A stretch of DNA of 42,500 nt, from assembly GCA_012295275.1 (NCBI GenBank), contig CM022668.1:6670029-6712528 (forward strand). The letters run 5' to 3'. Position 1 is the first letter of the stretch; each line of letters opens with the position of its first letter. The position numbers and the translations under genes were made by a program. This DNA comes from Chrysomallon squamiferum (Eukaryota; Mollusca; Gastropoda; Neomphalida; Peltospiridae). This document shows, piece after piece, positions 9,360 to 26,618 of this stretch. The notes beneath the pieces are model-generated. The model was not told the DNA's origin, did not search any database, and saw only the letters and a program-made list of their open reading frames with translations.

Positions 9360-9895
9360 AAACGGAAACACTAATATACACATTTATTTTCAACTAATAA
9401 TTTCATTTTAAACATTCATTTATAAATTATGCACTGACGTAAACATTTATTTGTATACATTATAGATACATGAATAATTTACATTCAGCTAGTATCTTAA
9501 GTCACTTATATATAATCTAAATATACATTTTCAGGTACATATCCTTTATCAACGATTGTCTAAGCATTTATTTATGAACTGTATAAACGTTTTCAACAAC
9601 AAAGACGCTTGAAACATTTATTTTCAACATATTTCAATCGAAACAATTGTTTATAAACTGTATTCATATTTTAATATTTATTTTCAAGTACTAATACATT
9701 TATTTATAAACAATATTTATTTTCAACAACTAATAGTTATTTTAAAATAATGTATACATATACATATATATATTTATTTTCAATTACTAATACTTTTATT
9801 TATAAACAATGTATATACGTAACTATTTATTTTCAACAACTAATATTTATAAATAATGTACACATGTAAATATTTATTTTCAATTAGTATATTTA
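9360..9895. repeat. Degenerate AT-rich tandem repeat, unit 2
   Basis: Counterpart of 540-1075. Confidence 0.7.
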
Positions 9896-9957
9896 AGATA
9901 TGCAGGTAATAAGGAACTATTGTAGACTGAAAGGACTGTTAAATATAGAGAGGTAAT

Positions 9958-10600
9958 ATTAATCATTATTACTTTTGGTTATCTCTCGTTAATACAGCCT
10001 CTTGTTTAAATAGATTGTCTTTATTTAATTGACCCTGTTTCATTAGATTCTTCCTTTTGTATAAAATACTCTGTTTATTTAGTAGACCCTCTTTCTTTTA
10101 AAGGTTATCTTTCTTTAAAATAACCTATTTAACGGATTATTTTTCTTTAATAGTAAATAGACTGTTTATTTAATAGACAGTGTCTCTTTGGTACTTTTTA
10201 TTTAATAGAATTGCTTTTTCTGTAACCTGTTTTTTATAATAGATTCTCTTTATTTAATAGTCTCCCTTTCTTTACTAGACCTTGTTTCATTAATAGTTTT
10301 TCTTTAATAGATTATCTTTGTTAACAGATCCTATTTCTCCAGTGTATTCTCTTTCTTTAACTAAACCCAGTTTATCGAATTGTTTATATTTCTTTAATTG
10401 AACGCGTTTATCAAATTGTTTATATTTCTTTAATTGAACCCGTTTATCGAATTATTTATATTTCTTTAATAGGACCAGTTTATCGAATTGTTTATATTTC
10501 TTTAATTGAACCCGTTTATTTAATTAACTATATTTCTTTAGGAGACTCCGTTTCTTTGATAGCTTATCCTTCTTTAATAGACTGTGTTTCCTTAGCAAGT
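9958..10600. repeat. Degenerate 18/36-bp minisatellite, unit 2
   Basis: Counterpart of 1140-1870, with fewer regular 36-bp copies. It stops just outside the coding tail. Confidence 0.75.
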
Positions 10601-10605
10601 TCTGT

Positions 10606-10771
10606 TTATTTCGTTTCAAAAACTGGATTATCTTTTCCTAGGGTGTCTATTTCCTCTTTTTCTTTGATCTCCAGGCGCGCGTTGTCAAACTGGGGCTCCG
10701 TGGTCTTCGATGCTGCAAAATCTTTCTGCTTAGAACTTGGAATAGGTGACTTAGGATCTCTTTGATTTTTC
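10606..10771 (-). CDS. Unit 2 exon 8: cytoplasmic tail, standard length
   Basis: 166 nt. Joins in phase 2, runs KNQRDPKSP... to GKDNPVFETK and stops at a TAA at 10606-10608. This is the short, probably ancestral form, identical in extent to unit 4. Confidence 0.75.
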
Positions 10772-11124
10772 CTTCAGAATAAAAAGAACATATTCGCTAC
10801 CACGCAGATACAAGTAAATAAATGAACGAATGTTTAAAGACACCCAACTAAAAAATGCAATCGGCTATGGATGTCAAACAAAGATAAGTTAATGATGTGG
10901 TGATAAGTAAGAAAATAGTAATTTAAAAAATCAGTTAAAACTAACCGTAAATCCAATAATACAAATATCTGTTTTAATATATTAAAATTTAGAATAAAGC
11001 CGGTGAAAAAAGAAATAATAATAATCAAATTAAAAAATAAACTAAAACTAGTTCTGGATGGAAGTGACATTTCTTCTTCAAGGTATATCTTTCTGCAGCA
11101 GTTAATGGCAGCCCAGCAAAATAC

Positions 11125-12060
11125 GACGAACTATCAAACTACACAGTGTTCACACTGCATGGATGATCGTTCTTCAGGATAAACAAATGAGTCAAATGAA
11201 TATGACGGATACAGGCACGACTCAGGACTGTCTCATCCTTCCTGCGCTGTCTGTAGGAGGACTGCCACTCTCCCATGTTAGGTTAGAGGCAATGGAGCAT
11301 GTTCGCGACCGCTCTGTTCCAAACATTTTGGCAATTTTGTTTTTAAATGTAAAATATTTCTATGGCACACCAGCCGTGATATGAGTCAAATCCAGAGTAT
11401 ACTTAGAAGCTGAATCTGCTTTTTCATTGTCCGTGAATACACCTGGCTTTAACATCAACACAAGAAAAGATCTACGTGAGCGTTTAACTAAGTAAGTGTG
11501 TTTCGTATGGTCCAGTTTAAGTATTATGAGTTTTACGTAGAATATCGTGCCTCTGTTTTATGGAGAAAGGTCTTTGGTTGCATCTCTACAAGTATGAGAA
11601 CAACTCGGTTCATGAATAGTTTCTTCAGAAGTATCCAGACAAAAAAAAAAAAAAATATGGAAGTAAATAAGGACATGGAATCGTCAGCATTCGTCTCTAA
11701 ACCAGTCGAACGCTGAACAGATGCCCGGATTGATTATACGTCTTCTTCCATTTCATAATGTTAGTCTTTTATCATTAAAAAGAATCAAGTCAGTTTTGAG
11801 AATTAACTCTTCCAGTTGTTCATCTCAGTTGTTCACCTCCTCATATCCCCACAAGATATGATGATGATTCAAATCTCCCGTCAGAATAAAAGGAATTTTA
11901 GAATCCAACGGCAACTATTCTAATTCAGAATGTTCTGTCTGTGCTTTATCATTCTCATTCTTTGTCTTTTCAATATCAGAAATTTTTGTGAATAAATTGA
12001 GCACCATGTTAAATCAGTCTGAATGGCTATGTTGGCTGTTGAAAGCAGCACCATATGACT
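11125..12060 (-). mobile_element. Decayed LINE in intron 7, unit 2 (internally deleted)
   Basis: Same relic as in unit 1, but about 335 bases (unit 1 2847-3180) are missing at 11570, with GG at both ends of the break. Confidence 0.6.
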
Positions 12061-12191
12061 TATCTGCTAGATATACTGATACATACAGAAACATGCAATG
12101 ACCTAAAAAGGTATTTATACACCAAGCCCACAAAGAAGGAAAAGAAGAAGAACATGAAGAAGCAGATTGGTTTTTATTGTTTTTATTTTAT

Positions 12192-12326
12192 TTCTTCTTC
12201 TTCTTCTTCTTCTTCTTCTTCTTCTTCTTCTTCTTCTTCTTCTTCTTCTTCCTTTTCTTCTTCTTCTTCTTCTTCTTCTTCTTCTTCTTCTTCTTGTTAT
12301 TGTTATCATTATTATTATTATTATTA
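12192..12326. repeat. (TTC)n in intron 7, unit 2
   Basis: About 35 TTC triplets with one interruption, then a short TTA run. Confidence 0.9.
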
Positions 12327-12358
12327 CAAGAATAGATAAATAAGAATAGAATACTGAC

Positions 12359-12464
12359 CTGCGTCTTGCAATGTAATACGCAACACCAGCCGCAATCAGC
12401 AACAACAACACCACCAGTATTATTGCAATTATGATTTCAGTGTTATCGTCGCCTTTGCTTTCGC
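12359..12464 (-). CDS. Unit 2 exon 7: transmembrane segment
   Basis: 106 nt with intact splice sites. It encodes GESKGDDNTE, an aliphatic helix and IARRR. Asp to Gly and Gly to Glu changes lie in the juxtamembrane stalk. Confidence 0.8.
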
Positions 12465-12936
12465 CTGACATTAGAAAAAGAATAATTTTTTTGTTGTTTT
12501 TTGTTGTTGTCACTAGTAATATTGACTACCGTCTTTAATTTGTCTACATGGGAATATTAAATACTACGATTGGTTAGTTCAACTTCCTTTGACCAATGAC
12601 AGTTCTGGTACTTTATTATTATTAGGTTCGATAAAAACAAATAAAGGTTAGTAGTAGTACTACTAACTACCAGTAGTAATAGTAGTAGTAATGATAATAA
12701 TAATGACAATAATAGTAATAGCAATAACAAGAACAACAACATCAATAAAATTTCTAATGATAACAGTAATAGTGACGATGATGATGATAATAATAATAAT
12801 AAATAAATAATAATAATAATTAGCATCATTGTGATAAAGATAAGGAAAACGATGATAACAAATAAATAAACAAAAATAACAAAGATGATAAAGGTAAGAA
12901 GAAGAATAATGATGTTGATGATGATCATGACAATAC

Positions 12937-13128
12937 CTGGACAATTTCTCATCACACACGTTTCTGTTATGTTCTTCGTACGGTCGCCAGTACACTGTTT
13001 TCCTCCCTGCTGAGGGGCGGGGTCGTTACACTCCCTCACCATGTTGATAGTGTAGCTGCCTTTTCCGCACGAGACTGTACACGCCTGCGATTCATTAGCC
13101 TTGACCCAAGTACTCCAAGCACCATCAA
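12937..13128 (-). CDS. Unit 2 exon 6c: TSP1 repeat 4
   Basis: 192 nt, phase 1/1. DGAWSTW, CTVSCGKGSYT and six cysteines, ending CVMRNCPG; sequons NES and NIT are kept. Confidence 0.82.
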
Positions 13129-13129
<1 letters not shown>

Positions 13130-13188
<59 letters not shown>

Positions 13189-13831
13189 AACAATACTAAT
13201 AATAAGAAGAACAACAACAACAACAACGTCAACAACAATAATAAATAATAATAATAATGATAACAATAATAAATAATAATAATCATAATAATAATAATAA
13301 AAATAATAATGATAACACTAATAAATAATAATAATAATTATTATAATGATAATGATAACAATAAATAATAATAATAACAATAAGAAGAAGAAGAATCATA
13401 ATGATAACAATAATAAATAATAATAATAATAATCATGATAACAATAATAAATAATAATAATGATAATGATAATAATAATAAATTATAATAATAATGATAA
13501 TGATAATGATAACAATAATAATAAATAATAATAATAACAATAATGATAATAATAATAATAAATAATAATAATAATAATAATGATGATACTAATAACAAAA
13601 AAAACAACAATAATAAATAATAATAATGATGACAATAAATAATAATAATGGTGATAATAATAAATAATAATAATAACAATAATGATAAAAATAATAATAA
13701 ATAATAATAATAATGGTAATGATAATAATAAATGATGATAATAATAATAATAAATAATGATAATAGTAAATAAATAATAATAATAATAACAACATCGATA
13801 ATAATAACTGTAATAATAATAAATAATAAGA

Positions 13832-13864
<33 letters not shown>

Positions 13865-14095
13865 TAATAATAATGACAATAATAGTAACAGTAATAATAA
13901 GAACAACAACAATAATAAAAATGCTGATGATAACAGTAATAGCGATGATGATGATGATAATAATAAATAAATAAATAAATAATAATAATAATTAAGATCA
14001 TTGTGATAAAGATAAGAAAAACGATGCGACGATAATGATGACAATGATAAATAAATAAACAAAAATAACCAAGATGACTGTGATAAATGTAAGAA
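13130..14095. repeat. Microsatellite-filled intron between TSP1 exons 6b and 6c, unit 2
   Basis: AAT, AAC, AAG and ATG triplets almost throughout. It yields long low-complexity open frames of Ile/Tyr/Leu/Ser that are not genes. Confidence 0.85.
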
Positions 14096-14140
14096 GAAGA
14101 ATAATGACGTTGATGATGATGATGATGATGATGACAATAC

Positions 14141-14332
14141 CTGGACAATTTCCCACCACACAAGTTTCTGTTATTTCCTTCGTACGGTCGCCAGTACACT
14201 GTTTTCCTCCGTGCTGAGGGGCGGGGTCGTTACACTCCCTCACCATGTTGATAGTGCGGCTGCCTTTTCCGCACGAGACTGTACACGTCTGCGATTCATT
14301 AGCCTTGACCCAAGTACTCCAAGCACCATCAA
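14141..14332 (-). CDS. Unit 2 exon 6b: TSP1 repeat 3
   Basis: 192 nt, phase 1/1. DGAWSTW, CTVSCGKGSRT and six cysteines, ending CVVGNCPG. It lies about 1.2 kb from the flanking copies, which have the same exon boundaries. Confidence 0.82.
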
Positions 14333-14333
14333 C

Positions 14334-14335
14334 TG

Positions 14336-14406
<71 letters not shown>

Positions 14407-14722
14407 AAGAAGAAGAACAATACTAATAATAAGAAGAAGAACAACAACAACAACAACGTCAACAACAATAATAAATAATAATAATAATAACAAACAGGAA
14501 CAATAATAAATAAGAAAAACAACAATAATAAATAATAATAATAATGATATCAATAATAAATAATAATAATAATCATAATAATAAAAATAATAATGATAAC
14601 ACTAATAAATACTAATAATAATTATTATAATGATAATGATAACAATAATAAAAAATAATAATAATAATGATAACAATAATAAATAATAATAATGATAATG
14701 ATAATAATAAATAATTAAAATA

Positions 14723-14754
<32 letters not shown>

Positions 14755-15300
14755 TAATAATAATAACAATAATGATAATAATAATAATAAATAATAATAA
14801 TAATAATAATGATACTAATAACAAAAACAACAACAATAATAAATAATAATAATGATGATAATAAATAATAATAATAGTGATAATAATAAATAATAATAAT
14901 AATAATAAATAATAATAATAATGGTAATGATAATAATAAATGATGATAATAATAATAATAAATAATGATAATAGTAAATAAATAATAATAATAATAACAG
15001 CATCGATAATAATAATTGTAATAATAATAAATAATACAGGAGTAATAATAATAATAATAATATAATAATAATAGTGACAATAATAGTAACAGTAATAATA
15101 AGAACAACAACAATAATAAAAATGCTGATGATAACAGTAATAGCGATGATGATGATGATGATAATAATAAATAAATAAATAAATAATAATAATAATTATG
15201 ATCATTGTGATAAAGATAAGAAAAACGATGCGACGATAACGATGACAATGATAAATCAATAAACAAAAATATGCAAGATGACTGTGATAAATGTAAGAAG
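14334..15300. repeat. Microsatellite-filled intron between TSP1 exons 6a and 6b, unit 2
   Basis: Same composition as the neighbouring intron, including a 45-base (AAG)n next to the acceptor. Confidence 0.85.
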
Positions 15301-15346
15301 AAGAATAATGAAGTTGATGATGATGATGACAATACGATGACAATAC

Positions 15347-15538
15347 CTGTACAATTTCCCATCACACAAGTTTCTGTTATTTTCTTCGTACGGTCGCCAG
15401 TACACTGTTTTCCTCCGTGCTGAGGGGCGGGGTCGTTACACTCCCTCACCATGTTGATAGTGTGGCTGCCTTTTCCGCACGAGACTGTACACGCCTGCGA
15501 TTCATTAGCCTTGACCCAAGTACCCCAAGCACCATCAA
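15347..15538 (-). CDS. Unit 2 exon 6a: TSP1 repeat 2
   Basis: 192 nt, phase 1/1, acceptor TATTCAG. DGAWGTWVKANES and six cysteines, ending CVMGNCTG; KKIT replaces KNIT, losing that sequon. Confidence 0.82.
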
Positions 15539-15539
15539 C

Positions 15540-15576
15540 TGAATAATAATAGTAATAATAGTAATAATAATAATAA

Positions 15577-15607
<31 letters not shown>

Positions 15608-15695
15608 AAGAAGAAGAAGAAGAAGAAGAAGAAGAAGAAGAAGAAGAAGAAGAAGAAGAAGAAGAACAACAACAACAACGTCAACAACGATAACT
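15540..15695. repeat. (AAG)n in intron 5, unit 2
   Basis: (AAT)n then about 28 AAG triplets and (AAC)n upstream of the first exon 6. The whole block is absent in units 1 and 3. Confidence 0.85.
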
Positions 15696-15902
15696 GACAC
15701 TAATTTAGTATTAATTAAAATAACAAACGGAAAACCAAGAAAAAAATCATCCAATAATAATTTGGTGTTAATTAAGTAGTGAATAAAGACGAGGACAAAT
15801 TGATACGACAAAAATTTAGTGTTAATTATAATTACAATAATTAAACTACTAACAGTGATGAAACAAATAATTAACAGTTAATTTAAAAATTAAATTACGT
15901 AC

Positions 15903-16097
15903 ATGGACAAGGAGGTAACTCGCAGGGTACATAAGTGACGTAGTACTGGGATTGTCCACTGCAGGGCAACCCATCCTTGTCCTTCTCTGGGTTGTCGCAG
16001 TTTCTCCCTCTTCTTGCGTCGTATGTGCCCTCCGTTCCGCACGTATCGCTACACTTAGCTCGAGCAGTTATGCGCCATTCACCCCAGTTACCGTTCA
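15903..16097 (-). CDS. Unit 2 exon 5: TSP1 repeat 1, short form
   Basis: 195 nt, phase 1/1: NGNWGEWRITARAKCSDTC followed by GTEGTYDARRGR, with no acidic expansion. The last exon base is T rather than G (CCAT|GTACGT), giving a weaker donor than in the other units. Confidence 0.78.
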
Positions 16098-16207
16098 CTG
16101 AAAATAAACTTACTTATTTATTTTATTTTATTTTATTTTATTTTATTATTGTCATTTAAAAAAAATATATATATTAATTATTAACTTAGTTATTAATTTA
16201 TGAAGTT

Positions 16208-16212
16208 ATTTA

Positions 16213-16243
<31 letters not shown>

Positions 16244-16390
16244 TATTATTATCATTATTATTATCATCATTATTATTATCATTATTATCATTATCATTAT
16301 TATTATCATTATCATTACTGTTATTATTATTATTATTATTATTATTATCATTATCATTACTGTTATTATTATTATTATTATTATTATTCA
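16208..16390. repeat. (ATT/ATC)n in intron 4, unit 2
   Basis: Counterpart of 5343-5530. Confidence 0.85.
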
Positions 16391-16435
16391 TTAGTAATGA
16401 AATTCCTGTTTACAATATATTTTGCTTCTACGAAC

Positions 16436-16574
16436 CTGTTTTCGGTCTTAGCTTGAGGCCTTTACTTGGTGTACAACCTCCACAATAACCTCCACATTTT
16501 AATATGAGTTTTTGCCTGCCATATAGAAAGTACTCATCAATTTTACGAAATTCTCCACTTTCTGACCATTTTTG
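16436..16574 (-). CDS. Unit 2 exon 4: GON end
   Basis: 139 nt with acceptor and donor as in unit 1, and the CGGYCGGC cluster kept. Replacement differences include H to Y and D to G before the basic RQKL stretch. Confidence 0.76.
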
Positions 16575-16829
16575 CTAGTTTGTAGTCGTAGCAGCAGCAG
16601 TAGCAGTAATAGGAAAAACAGAAGATGCAGAAATTGTAATAAAAAAAAATATATAGTAATTATAGTACTGAAGATGATGATGACGATGATTGTGATGATG
16701 CTTATGGTGATAATAATATACAGAATCTTACGTAAAGATCAACATACAAATATGTGAATACGTACGTATTATATAGGTATATATTTATGTAGTAAGTAGA
16801 TGTATTAGATGTATATGTATATTTATATT

Positions 16830-16837
<8 letters not shown>

Positions 16838-16887
<50 letters not shown>

Positions 16888-16935
16888 TGTATGTGTGTTA
16901 GGGAGAGAGACAGACAGAGAGAGAGAGAGAGAGAG
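16838..16935. repeat. (TG)n(AG)n in intron 3, unit 2
   Basis: Here the TG run is long and the AG run short, the reverse of the other units. Confidence 0.9.
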
Positions 16936-16996
16936 TACATAAAAAGATATGGTGAAAACATTTTTACACTGTACACTATTTTAATATGATACTGAC

Positions 16997-17170
16997 ATGA
17001 GGATGTATCTTGAGTCCAGTATCCCTAAGGTCTATCTCAAAGATGCCAAAATGGCCGCAGGATGGATGCTTCTCGTAGTTTGTGTAGCAGTTGTAAGCAT
17101 ATCCGTACGCTTGTCTGAATTCTCCTGTCTGTTCTGTATAATCGAAATTGTATTCATCCAATGTCAGTGT
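16997..17170 (-). CDS. Unit 2 exon 3: GON middle, acceptor lost
   Basis: 174 nt open frame, but the base before the exon changes AATATAG to AATATAA, and the next AG in the exon start is also lost (GACAGT to GACATT). Donor CAT|GTCAGT is present. The exon is phase 0/0, so skipping would keep frame but remove the GON core. Confidence 0.7.
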
Positions 17171-17789
17171 TTATATTGAGAACAAAAACACTGATTATAT
17201 GAAACATCATTTGTATATATGCATAGATACATTCACAATAATCTAAACGTACTTACATGCACACGAACATACAAAGAAAGAAGAAGAGTACATTTTATGT
17301 GATATTGTGGTTTGAAAATAATAAGTATATAGAATTTAGTTAGACTATTGTCTAACTGTATTCTGTATACTTATTTTTTTAATTTTTAGTTTTCGTAACA
17401 GACTGAAAACCGTTTTTTCTAGTTTCTTTTATTTATTATTATTATTATAAAAAAAAATTTAACCGCTTGGTGTGCATACACATCTTGATTAAAAGAAAAT
17501 GGCAGCGCCTAAATGTATTTATGCAAGCGTTAACTCTGAAATATCTACGAAACAATATAACTAACTGTTCAAGAAGATTTTCAATGTTAAAATTTCTTTA
17601 GAGCTCTTTCTTTATATCTTTTTTTAAAAAATGTTCTTCTTATTTTTAAACTTTTCTTCTTCCTCTTGTTGTTGTTGTTGTTCTTCGTTCTTTCTTCCTA
17701 TTTTTTTTTCTTCTATCTTTTCTGTTTTCTCATGATTTAAATCAATCCTATATATAGGTTTCATCTTTAGCTTCTGCTACTGGACTTAC

Positions 17790-18052
17790 ATCTAGATCTA
17801 TCGCTATTTTCGTAAATACAGTTTTTCCCGGTTTCACGTCCATGGTGGAGTTTGTGATGTTATCATCGCAGTTTGGACTGGTGGTGCCGGGGCTTTCTCC
17901 GTAGTTTGGGTGTTTTAGTACGATGTATGCTGTGTAGTTTTGTCCTTTCTTCACACACAAAACTGTGATGTCGTTTGCTGGGTATTCACATGGCTGTATT
18001 GTGACGGTTTCTTCATCTTCGTTGGTTTTAACAGAGGATTTACAGTCACGGC
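17790..18052 (-). CDS. Unit 2 exon 2: GON part 1
   Basis: 263 nt with intact acceptor TTAACAG and GTAAGT donor. Compared with unit 1, Arg is replaced by Cys in the PREYPAN segment and Asn by Asp in NIT, removing a sequon and adding an odd cysteine. Other changes are E to V, R to T and K to T. Confidence 0.72.
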
Positions 18053-18277
18053 CTGTTAACTATAAAACTTTAGTTAAAAAATAAAAATAAAAACATAAAA
18101 ATAAAAATAAAATATTAAGGAAATCATCGGTAAATATTTGAAAGATTGTCCTAAATGTTACCAAAATAAATTGAATTGTTTTGTTTTGTTTGTTTTTCTT
18201 TATATGTTCTTTATGTTAAAATTATAAATATTATTATTATTATTTACCCGTGCCTGGTCTGACTGTGCGTGAGGACT

Positions 18278-18316
18278 TGATGTACTTGAACAAAAAAAAA
18301 AATTAATTGCTTTCTC

Positions 18317-18352
<36 letters not shown>

Positions 18353-18617
18353 TTTTACTTATTTATTTATCTTCAGCCTGTTAGTTATTTTTGTTCATGA
18401 ATGACTGAATGAATTAACGAACGAATGAACCAACGAAAAGGATGTTCAGTTTGTAACACATCAAGACAAAATAATATGAAAGCTCTTTTCATGTTAAAGG
18501 TTTATTGTTGGAACAAAGTAAAACTACTGCTGTCTATGAGTAGGCTACTGTTATTGATTGGTTTAATTTTTCAATTAAACTGGGGAGCGTTTTCAACAAC
18601 CTTTGGTAAACGATCGT
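18278..18617. mobile_element. 340-bp insertion unique to unit 2, flanked by AGGACT repeats
   Basis: Absent from units 1, 3 and 4. Direct repeats AGGACT at 18272-18277 and 18618-18623 look like a target-site duplication. The insert has a poly-A and (TATT)n end and non-repetitive DNA with no recognised gene. Family unknown; a short interspersed or non-autonomous element is possible. Confidence 0.4.
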
Positions 18618-18635
18618 AGGACTCTAGTTTAGAAC

Positions 18636-18671
18636 TGAAATCTTCATTTTCTTAGATAAAAACATGTTTAT
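18636..18671 (-). pseudogene. Unit 2 exon 1 relic
   Basis: The acceptor and ATG (18665-18663) survive, but after about ten codons (MFLSKKMKIS) the sequence jumps into upstream intron DNA and meets a TAG. The donor is gone. The break lies at a TGAAAT that occurs at both deletion ends in unit 1 (7597-7602 and 7780-7785). Confidence 0.75.
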
Positions 18672-18964
18672 CTGGAAAAAAATATACGGACATTTTATGT
18701 GTGTGTGTGTATGTGTGCGTGAGAATGTGTGTATTTATATATATATATATGCTTTTATACTGTTTGTATACATGTATGTATGTCTGTGTAAGTATGTGTG
18801 TATGTATGTCTGTGTAAGTGTGTATGTATGTGTGTATGTGTACGTGTATGTTTTAAGTAATTAATATTAGAATATTTATTTATATATTTCTAAATTTTGT
18901 TATGATGGATTCCAAAGTTTGGTTGTATAAATAACAAAATACAACGACGATCCTTTGCCATAGC

Positions 18965-18965
18965 A

Positions 18966-18999
<34 letters not shown>

Positions 19000-19026
19000 C
19001 ATCATCATCATTATCATCATCATTAT
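18965..19026. repeat. (AAT)n(ATC)n at unit 2/unit 3 junction
   Basis: A simple repeat at the truncation point of unit 2, matching 46-135. Confidence 0.8.
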
Positions 19027-19134
19027 CATAATAATACCAATATCAACAACAACTACCGGACGTATTCAGATACATGAAATTTATTATTAACGAAATTTGG
19101 TTTCAATAACAATAAGAAGTTTGGAATACACAAA

Positions 19135-19143
19135 ATAAATACG

Positions 19144-19190
<47 letters not shown>

Positions 19191-19275
19191 ATGAATAAAT
19201 AAACAAATAAATAAATAAATAAATAAATAAATAAATTCATAAATAAATCAATTAATTAATAAATTAATAAATACG

Positions 19276-19310
<35 letters not shown>
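19135..19310. repeat. (AAAT)n tract, unit 3 3' flank
   Basis: Long interrupted AAAT tract. About 220 bases present at window 237-460 are replaced by tetramers here. Confidence 0.8.
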
Positions 19311-19389
19311 GAAAACAAAATGATCATACATTGATGTTCAATTGAAAATTTATTTGTAATTTAATTACACATATATTCTCATCCAGCAT

Positions 19390-19935
19390 ATAAACGGAAA
19401 CACTAATATACACATACACATTTATTTTCAACTAATAATTTCATTTTAAACATTCATTTATAAATTATGCACTGACGTAAATATGTATTTGTATACATTA
19501 TAGATTCATGAATAATTTACATTCAGCTAGTATCTTAAGTCACTTATATATAATCTAAATATACATTTTCAGGTACATATCCTTTATCAACGTTTGTCTA
19601 AGCATTTATTTATGAACTGTATAAACGTTTTCAACAACAAAGACGCTTGAAACATTTATTTTCAACATATTTCAATCGAAACAATTGTTTATAAACTGTA
19701 TTCACATTTTAATATTTATTTTCAACTACTAATACATTTATTTATAAACAATATTTATTTTCAACAACTAATACAGTTATTTTAAAATAATGTATACATA
19801 TACATATATATATATTTATTTTCAATTACTAATAATTTTATTTATAAACAATGTATATACGTAACTATTTATTTTCAACAACTAATATTTATAAATAATG
19901 TACACATGTAAATATTTATTTTAAATTAGTATATC
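19390..19935. repeat. Degenerate AT-rich tandem repeat, unit 3
   Basis: Counterpart of 540-1075. Confidence 0.7.
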
Positions 19936-19984
19936 TATGATATGCAGCTAATAAGGAACTATTGTAGACTGAAAGGACTCTTAA

Positions 19985-20660
19985 ATATAGTGAGGTAATA
20001 TTAATCATTATTACTTTTGGTTATCTCTCGTTAATACAGCCTCTTGTTTAAATAGATTGTCTTTATTTAATAGACCCTGTTTCATTAGATTTTTCCTTTT
20101 CTATAATATACTCTGTTTATTTAGTAGACCCTTTTTCTTTTAAAGGTTATCTTTCTTTAAAATAACCTATTTAACAGATTATTTTTCTTTAATAGTAAAT
20201 AGACTGTTTATTTAATAGACAGTGTCTCTTTGGTACTTTTTATTTAACAGAATTGCTTTTTCTATAACCTATTTTTTATAATAGATTATCTTTATTTAAT
20301 AGTCTTCCTTTCTTTACTAGACCTTGTTTCATTAATAGTTTTTCTTTAATAGATTGCATTTCTTTAATAGATTATCTTTGTTAACAGATCCTATTTCTCC
20401 AGTATATTCTCTTTCTTTAACTAAACCCAGTTTATCGAATTGTTTATATTTCTTTAATTGAACGCGTTTATCAAATTGTTTATATTTCTTTAATTGAACC
20501 CGTTTATCAAATTGTTTATATTTCTTTAATTGAACCCGTTTATTTAATTTACTATGTTTCTTTAGGAGACCCTCCTTCTTTAATAGATGCTATTTCTTTA
20601 GGAGACTCCGTTTCTTTGATAGCTTATCCTTCTTTAATAGACTGTGTTTCCTTAGCAGGT
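19985..20660. repeat. Degenerate 18/36-bp minisatellite, unit 3
   Basis: Counterpart of 1140-1870; lies 3' of the TAA stop. Confidence 0.75.
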
Positions 20661-20665
20661 TCTCT

Positions 20666-26618
<5,953 letters not shown>

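Larger units (their letters stand above)
10606..18665 (-). pseudogene. Unit 2 gene: GON-TSP1(x4)-TM paralog, probably a pseudogene
   Basis: Exons 2-8 are recognisable at 17790-18052, 16997-17170, 16436-16574, 15903-16097, 15347-15538, 14141-14332, 12937-13128, 12359-12464 and 10606-10771. All are free of internal stops and would encode about 539 residues with four TSP1 repeats. Several lesions argue against function. Exon 1 is cut by a deletion that removes most of the signal peptide and its donor. The exon 3 acceptor AG is mutated to AA. The upstream segment with the conserved CRE-like site is missing, so the unit abuts the 3' field of unit 3. Exon 2 carries a new cysteine and has lost a sequon. 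The open exons suggest recent decay, or expression by read-through from unit 3, which lies upstream on the same strand. Confidence 0.72.
9110..18964. repeat. Tandem gene unit 2 (type B)
   Basis: Starts with the same AAAGATATTAT motif. Its right end is truncated at about 18964, losing the upstream 1.4-1.5 kb seen in unit 4. Confidence 0.75.

Noticed and set aside
13341-15452. Several minus-strand open frames of 120-245 codons rich in Ile, Tyr, Leu and Ser
   Set aside because: They are translations of AAT/AAG/AAC triplet repeats in introns. Only the embedded TSP1 exons have coding character.
18425-18619. 64-codon plus-strand frame in the unit 2 insertion
   Set aside because: No recognised domain and present in one unit only; treated as chance within an inserted element.
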